Positions 59,898 through 64,000 of a DNA stretch of 64,000 bases are shown here, piece after piece. The translations under genes and the position numbers were made by a program. This DNA is from Paralvinella palmiformis (lineage: Eukaryota > Annelida > Polychaeta > Terebellida > Alvinellidae), in assembly GCA_025642065.1 (NCBI GenBank), contig JAODUP010000269.1, forward strand, positions 920,501 to 984,500. The letters are read 5' to 3'. Each line of letters starts with the position of its first letter. The stretch's first letter is position 1. The notes under the pieces were generated by a model that worked only from the letters and a program-made list of their open reading frames with translations, was not told the origin of the DNA and did no database searches.

Positions 59898-60690
59898 CGT
59901 GTGTGTGTATGTGTGTGTGTGCGCGCGCGCATGTGTGTGTGTGCGCGCGCATGTGTGTGTGTGATCCGTATTTTTATGCGAATGAGCAATTAGCTTCAAA
60001 ATAAGGAAGAAAAGAAACTGATGCGATAGCTCACTACACCACGCCAGACCAAACTAGGGCATAATTTCTAAACAATAACTCTGACAACTCAAACAACACC
60101 CTGAGATGTATACAAACAAATGTTTACGAAAGGGGAATAGTGAAATTGGGAATTTTTCAAAGTCGTCCTCAAATATTTTAGTGAGCGAGGCGTCACACAG
60201 ATGGCGCTTCGTTCTGACGTGTAACGTATGTTGACGACGACCACGACGACAACAACAACAACAGTTACATTAATTAGTTCAATCATTCCATATAACATGT
60301 ATCGAAGCAAAGGAGGCGAATTTGAACAAATAGCGTTTGCTTTCCTCAGACGGGCGGTCAAAAGGTATTACAAGTGTTATAACAGAATAAACTGAAGCTA
60401 AAAGAGGTTATAAAGTATACGCCTCAATCGTCTGAGTTCAAAACCAGTCGGGTGAGGTAATCCTGTTGTGAACGCTGATCTCTTCATACGCATGCCACTC
60501 GAAAACCGGGTAACGTTCACGTCATCGAAATATGAACAGTTCACACTTTTGCCACCTCGTCGGCCATGTTTGACACGTGATCTCATTTTCGTCGTGTGAC
60601 CTGTAACATAGACAGATGCGAATAAAAATGGTCTGAGTATGATTTTGCATATTTAAAAAGTATTTGAATTTTGCAGGTTAAGCCAGATAA
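58786..60690. other. Gene-free stretch
   Basis: No supported exon. It contains an AT run (59,863-59,894) joined to a TG/CG run (59,895-59,962) and a GAC/AAC stretch near 60,233-60,262. Two short minus-strand ORFs (59,036-59,332, hydrophobic; 60,398-60,586) lack any family match. Confidence 0.4.
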
Positions 60691-60698
60691 TTTGTCGG

Positions 60699-60704
60699 TT
60701 TATT
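60699..60704 (-). terminator. Candidate poly(A) signal of the Zasp-like gene
   Basis: TTTATT on the plus strand, that is AATAAA on the minus strand, about 510 bases downstream of the stop at 61,215. Confidence 0.35.
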
Positions 60705-61144
60705 TGAGATCAGAACAACGTACAAATCGGTATTTATAGATATGGATGTGTTACATATATTAACCTAGATAACTTACCTATATTACGGTCTACATTTTAT
60801 GTTTGTGTCAGTCTATATTCCCAGACTATTAATTATCCATTACTGCTTTCTGTACTTCAGACATGGGATATCCCTCGGTTGAATTTCTGAAATATTATAG
60901 TCACTTAAGATAACAAATAATAAAGCCTGTATCGGTTAATGGGAACACACACACGCATACAGACACGTGCACGCACACACACCCCTAAACTTGCGCAAGG
61001 AAGAACACACTCGCACATGCATTGTCTACGGTTACGGGTATAATTCTATGGATGTATGTACGTTATTAGCTTCTGTTTGGGTGAATCTGTATTTTCTATA
61101 AAAAATAATTCATCTTCATTTTCTCAACTAATTTAATCATCCCA

Positions 61145-61202
61145 ACAAACACACACACAAGCACACACACAAGCACGCGCACGCACACACACACACACAC
61201 AA
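61145..61202. repeat. CA microsatellite
   Basis: CA-rich run with GCA interruptions ending just beyond the stop codon of the minus-strand Zasp-like exon, so probably in its 3' UTR. Confidence 0.85.
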
Positions 61203-61214
61203 TTCAGTTTCCTC

Positions 61215-61435
61215 CTATTTTATTAACCTTTCCATGGCATCCATAACAGTCTCAGCCTGGGCTTGAAAAGTCTCTACGACGTTTTTGGCAGAGTAGATGC
61301 CAAGAGGTGAATTGTACTGTTGTGGCATAAAGACCTTCACTCGAGGACTACTCCTCTTCGCGTCTTGTTCCGCCTTCCATCTCTCTTGGGAGAGTGTTCT
61401 TTGTGGAGGCAGACCTGTTACACCGGCGGCTGGTT
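61215..61435 (-). CDS. Zasp/PDLIM-type protein, last coding exon (partial)
   Basis: A 221-base minus-strand exon from a TTATTTCCAG acceptor (61436-61445) to TAG at 61215-61217, entered with two bases of a split codon. It encodes 72 residues, including RTLSQERWKAEQDAKRSS, VKVFMPQQYNSPLGIYSAKN and VVETFQAQAETVMDAMERLI. YNSPLGIYSAKNVVETFQAQ resembles the Zasp motif (ZM) of Enigma/ALP-family PDZ-LIM proteins, which binds alpha-actinin at Z-discs. The N-terminal PDZ domain would lie upstream at higher coordinates, outside what I can recognise. The protein ends soon after the motif, so this is either a short isoform without LIM domains or the exon has an alternative donor (GAAAG/GTTAAT near 61,228) leading to LIM exons I did not find. 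Confidence 0.62.
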
Positions 61436-63055
61436 CTGGAAATAATGTGTCCAGTATAAATTGCGAGTTAATTCTGGATCATAAACCGCCAGTCTGGCCT
61501 TGCCGATTGATGCGGTCAACTAGAACTGAGGAGGCCTGCGGTTCGAAACTATCGACTACTTACTGATATTTCTCGTGAATGGATTGAAGGTAAGAGATGG
61601 CTGAATTACATACGAGCAATGCACTCGTATAACAACAATATAAATATGTTCAATCCTGTGAAGCTGAAATATTCATCTAAATGAGAGTGTATATCGTTTG
61701 GTCTTCCATGTTGTGGTCACACCTATAGTCCGACAAACCACGGGTAAGACCCGGATACGAATCACCAGCTGGAGATTACGGCGTGTTGCTTTATGCATTG
61801 GCCTACCTGAGCTTCCCAAGTACTTATCGCAAATAATATATAGACAAGTACTTCGTTAAAATCGAAATAAAAGTATAAAGAACTTTTGATGAATATACCA
61901 CGCGATTGAGTGTGATACACCAATTAATTAATTACTCGCTGCGCTAGATTGATACGATAATATTAACCAAATATTAATCAAATCGATGTTGCTTCGGACG
62001 GCAGGAAATCGTTGGAAGTAAATTAATCATCTTCTTGTCAGTTTTTGTGTCACGGAATCAATTGATAATTATTCACGGTTACTGTTGACTTATTTGTATT
62101 ATATTTATCGATAAACTGGAATTAATGGAGTCTCTAATCTAGAAATATCATCTCTAAAAGAAACATAAAATATGATACGTACAGTTATCAATGGGTGAAG
62201 CTTACGGCTTTATAGATGACATGATTTATTTATATACACAAACAAACTATTTAGAACTTGTTCTGTTGCTAAGTAAGTGCTATACACCACACCTTGGACT
62301 GGTTATGCCCAAGCAGCCTAGGACTCCGTACTGCTAGAAATAGTTATTTTGTTTAATAATTAGAAAAACATCAAACTGTTGTGTTAGCGGTTGATAAATA
62401 AATATTGTCTCTGGAGATATTTTAAATTAAAATTTCCGATCTGTGCGTATAATTAAATAAATAGAACAATTTCTATCTGATTCCCCTTAGTGAAGTTCAA
62501 TCATTCATTCCCTACAACAAACTGCAAATTATCAGCTGAATTCAATTTCAAAGGTTCGAATTGTTGGATGAAATAGCATTTATCAACTTTTCATTGTCAT
62601 AAGCAAAACTACTAGGGAACATGTGTTACATATATTACTGTTAAAGTAAAATTTCGTGTAAAATCCCATTTATAGTTTTGTTTGAACGATAACTGTCTCC
62701 CAGCATCAACGAGATGATGATCACAAACTTTGAAATACGGAAGTGATTGTTTTATCTAGATGTTTATTAGTCACACCTTGCTGAATTTGTTTTTTGGTCA
62801 GAGATGACTGTAGTAGAAAAAACAGAGGGTCATCAATCTGTATCACAATAACTATACATACGATGACACTTTTAGAGTAATAAAAACTTCATATTGACTG
62901 ACGGATCTGTATATTGTTTGGGAATTAGAGGAAAAGTGTACTCTTCCAGAGACTGACCAGGAAGAATATTTCTGGTGGGATAACATCGGTCTTCGCCTTC
63001 TGTGTATAAATCCAGAGATATGTGTCCGTGTTATATTGACAGCACACACAGAAGG
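61436..63055. other. Gene-free stretch, probably Zasp-like intron
   Basis: No additional exon recognised on the minus strand. AT-rich sequence without clear repeats. Confidence 0.4.
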
Positions 63056-63710
63056 TTAAAGGGATAGTCCAGCTTCATTAAAAAAAATTCAGGACTAATA
63101 CAGCTATGCTCACAAATATCATAAATGATGTAAAAATGTGTAAACAATCACCCACACATTAAATAATCTAATTCAAAGTGATGATTAATCGACTTTTAAT
63201 GGTCTGTGGGCGCCGCCATTTTGAAGCTAGACAGAGACTAGAAGCTCCTGAATGCTGACGTCACTTGAATCCAGCAGTTTGACCGGAAGTCGGTAGAACC
63301 CGTACAAAAGCATGTAAACAAGTGTGAGCAAATAATTATTCCAGAACAAAACGCAATTATCTTGTTAATATTACGTCATGAATGACATTCAACCATATCA
63401 TTTTGAGCCAGAAGGAACCTTAGAAGAGGAAGATGATTAAAAAGGGTAAGATATTAACACTAAAGAGTAACTATAATCCGCATCAGTTTAGAGAGGATTC
63501 ATATGACGTCAGAGCATTTGAATTTTTTCCTTCCTTCCTTCGAATCTGGCTTCCGGTGCAGCCGTAATGGCGGCCCTCCAGTAATTTGGATTATTTCCCT
63601 ATATCTATGATATCAGGTATATTTCGTGATTATTATCGTGGAATTTGTGGTTACTGTTCTAAGCAATACATATTTAAGAAATCTTTTCTGAAGGTAATCT
63701 GTCCCTTTAA
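63056..63710. mobile_element. TTAA-flanked non-autonomous DNA transposon
   Basis: Left end TTAAAGGGATAG (63056) and right end, reversed, TTAAAGGGACAG (63710) are inverted repeats; TTCA shared a few bases farther in extends the match weakly. Both ends begin in TTAA, the target of piggyBac-type elements. The interior (655 bases) has promoter-like GC patches with TGACGTCA-type words (GCTGACGTCACTT near 63,257, ATGACGTCAGAG near 63,503) and a short ORF (next entry) but no transposase. Confidence 0.7.
63378..63440 (+). pseudogene. P2X7-domain-like ORF start, truncated
   Basis: A 20-codon ORF beginning MNDIQPYHFEPEGTLEEE and ending TAA, inside the TTAA element. Many invertebrate genomes carry repeated genes for P2X7-intracellular-domain-like (zinc-binding) proteins whose start looks like M-N-D-x-x-P-Y-x-F-E-P-E followed by an acidic run; this matches that start from memory of the family. 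A GGTAAG donor-like word follows at about 63,447. The stop before it and the absence of the cysteine-rich part show it is a remnant, if the assignment is right. Confidence 0.4.
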
Positions 63711-63931
63711 CTTGATTCTCTCATTTGATTATGTCTTTCACAATAATCGATTACCAAGAGTGACATGATCCTTATAAACCACACAAAATGGATGACAGTC
63801 CAAATACGTTTTGACCATTACTGGCAATTTTTAACTATTGTATATAATAACGTCATAATTCTGTAAAATATTACATTGTTCTATTTCTGTCAAGTTATAT
63901 ACAGATGTCCTCACGTTGTCTCTAGCTTCCT

Positions 63932-63962
<31 letters not shown>

Positions 63963-64000
63963 ATACTAGTTCAGAAAATAAAAGTACTATCTTACAAATA
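63711..64000. other. Window end, AT-rich
   Basis: AT run at about 63,936-63,962; nothing else recognised. Confidence 0.5.

Noticed and set aside
60398..60586. 62-aa minus-strand ORF (MRSRVKHGRRGG start) and an overlapping MADEVAKV start
   Set aside because: Considered as a first exon of a PDZ-LIM gene, but it lies downstream of the Zasp-motif exon on that strand and has no PDZ sequence.

Overview
This is an AT-rich, intron-rich animal nuclear segment, most likely from a mollusc (gastropod favoured). The evidence is GT-AG split genes, a Nodal-type TGF-beta ligand (Nodal is known from lophotrochozoans and deuterostomes and is missing from ecdysozoans), several tRNA-derived SINE families, LINE and DNA-transposon debris, and many AT and TG microsatellites. 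Nothing prokaryotic is present. I reconstructed the gene models by hand from conserved protein motifs, splice signals and codon phase across introns.

Layout. 1-13.9 kb: no firm gene; SINEs, two minisatellites, a 23-bp-arm hairpin and a small MITE. 13.97-23.4 kb (+): the last eight coding exons of UTP6, a small-subunit processome protein; its N-terminal half is not found here. 24.4-27.4 kb: a decayed hAT-type transposase present twice in tandem. 28.26-32.59 kb (+): a complete eight-exon type II membrane carbohydrate sulfotransferase of the CHST15 kind (402 aa). 35.5-37.4 kb: two opposed LINE reverse-transcriptase fragments with a SINE between them. 38.3-46.2 kb (+): complete seven-exon TIMM23 (198 aa). 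47.27-48.22 kb (-): an unrecognised single-pass membrane protein, convergent with TIMM23. 50.69-54.43 kb (-): a two-exon Nodal-like ligand (371 aa), with a 29-bp minisatellite ending 8 bp from its stop codon. 61.2-61.4 kb (-): the last coding exon of a Zasp/PDLIM-type gene. 63.06-63.71 kb: a TTAA-flanked non-autonomous transposon carrying a short ORF like the start of P2X7-domain transposon cargo.

The genes do not form a pathway: ribosome biogenesis, glycan sulfation, mitochondrial import, axis signalling and muscle Z-disc proteins are simply neighbours. The points most worth following are the Nodal-like ligand lacking the usual interchain cysteine, the TTAA element with its P2X7-like ORF, a TA-flanked element in a TIMM23 intron, an undescribed dispersed repeat shared by the TIMM23 and Nodal introns, the tandem hAT copies with repeated splice acceptors, and a SINE with an intact 17-bp target-site duplication.
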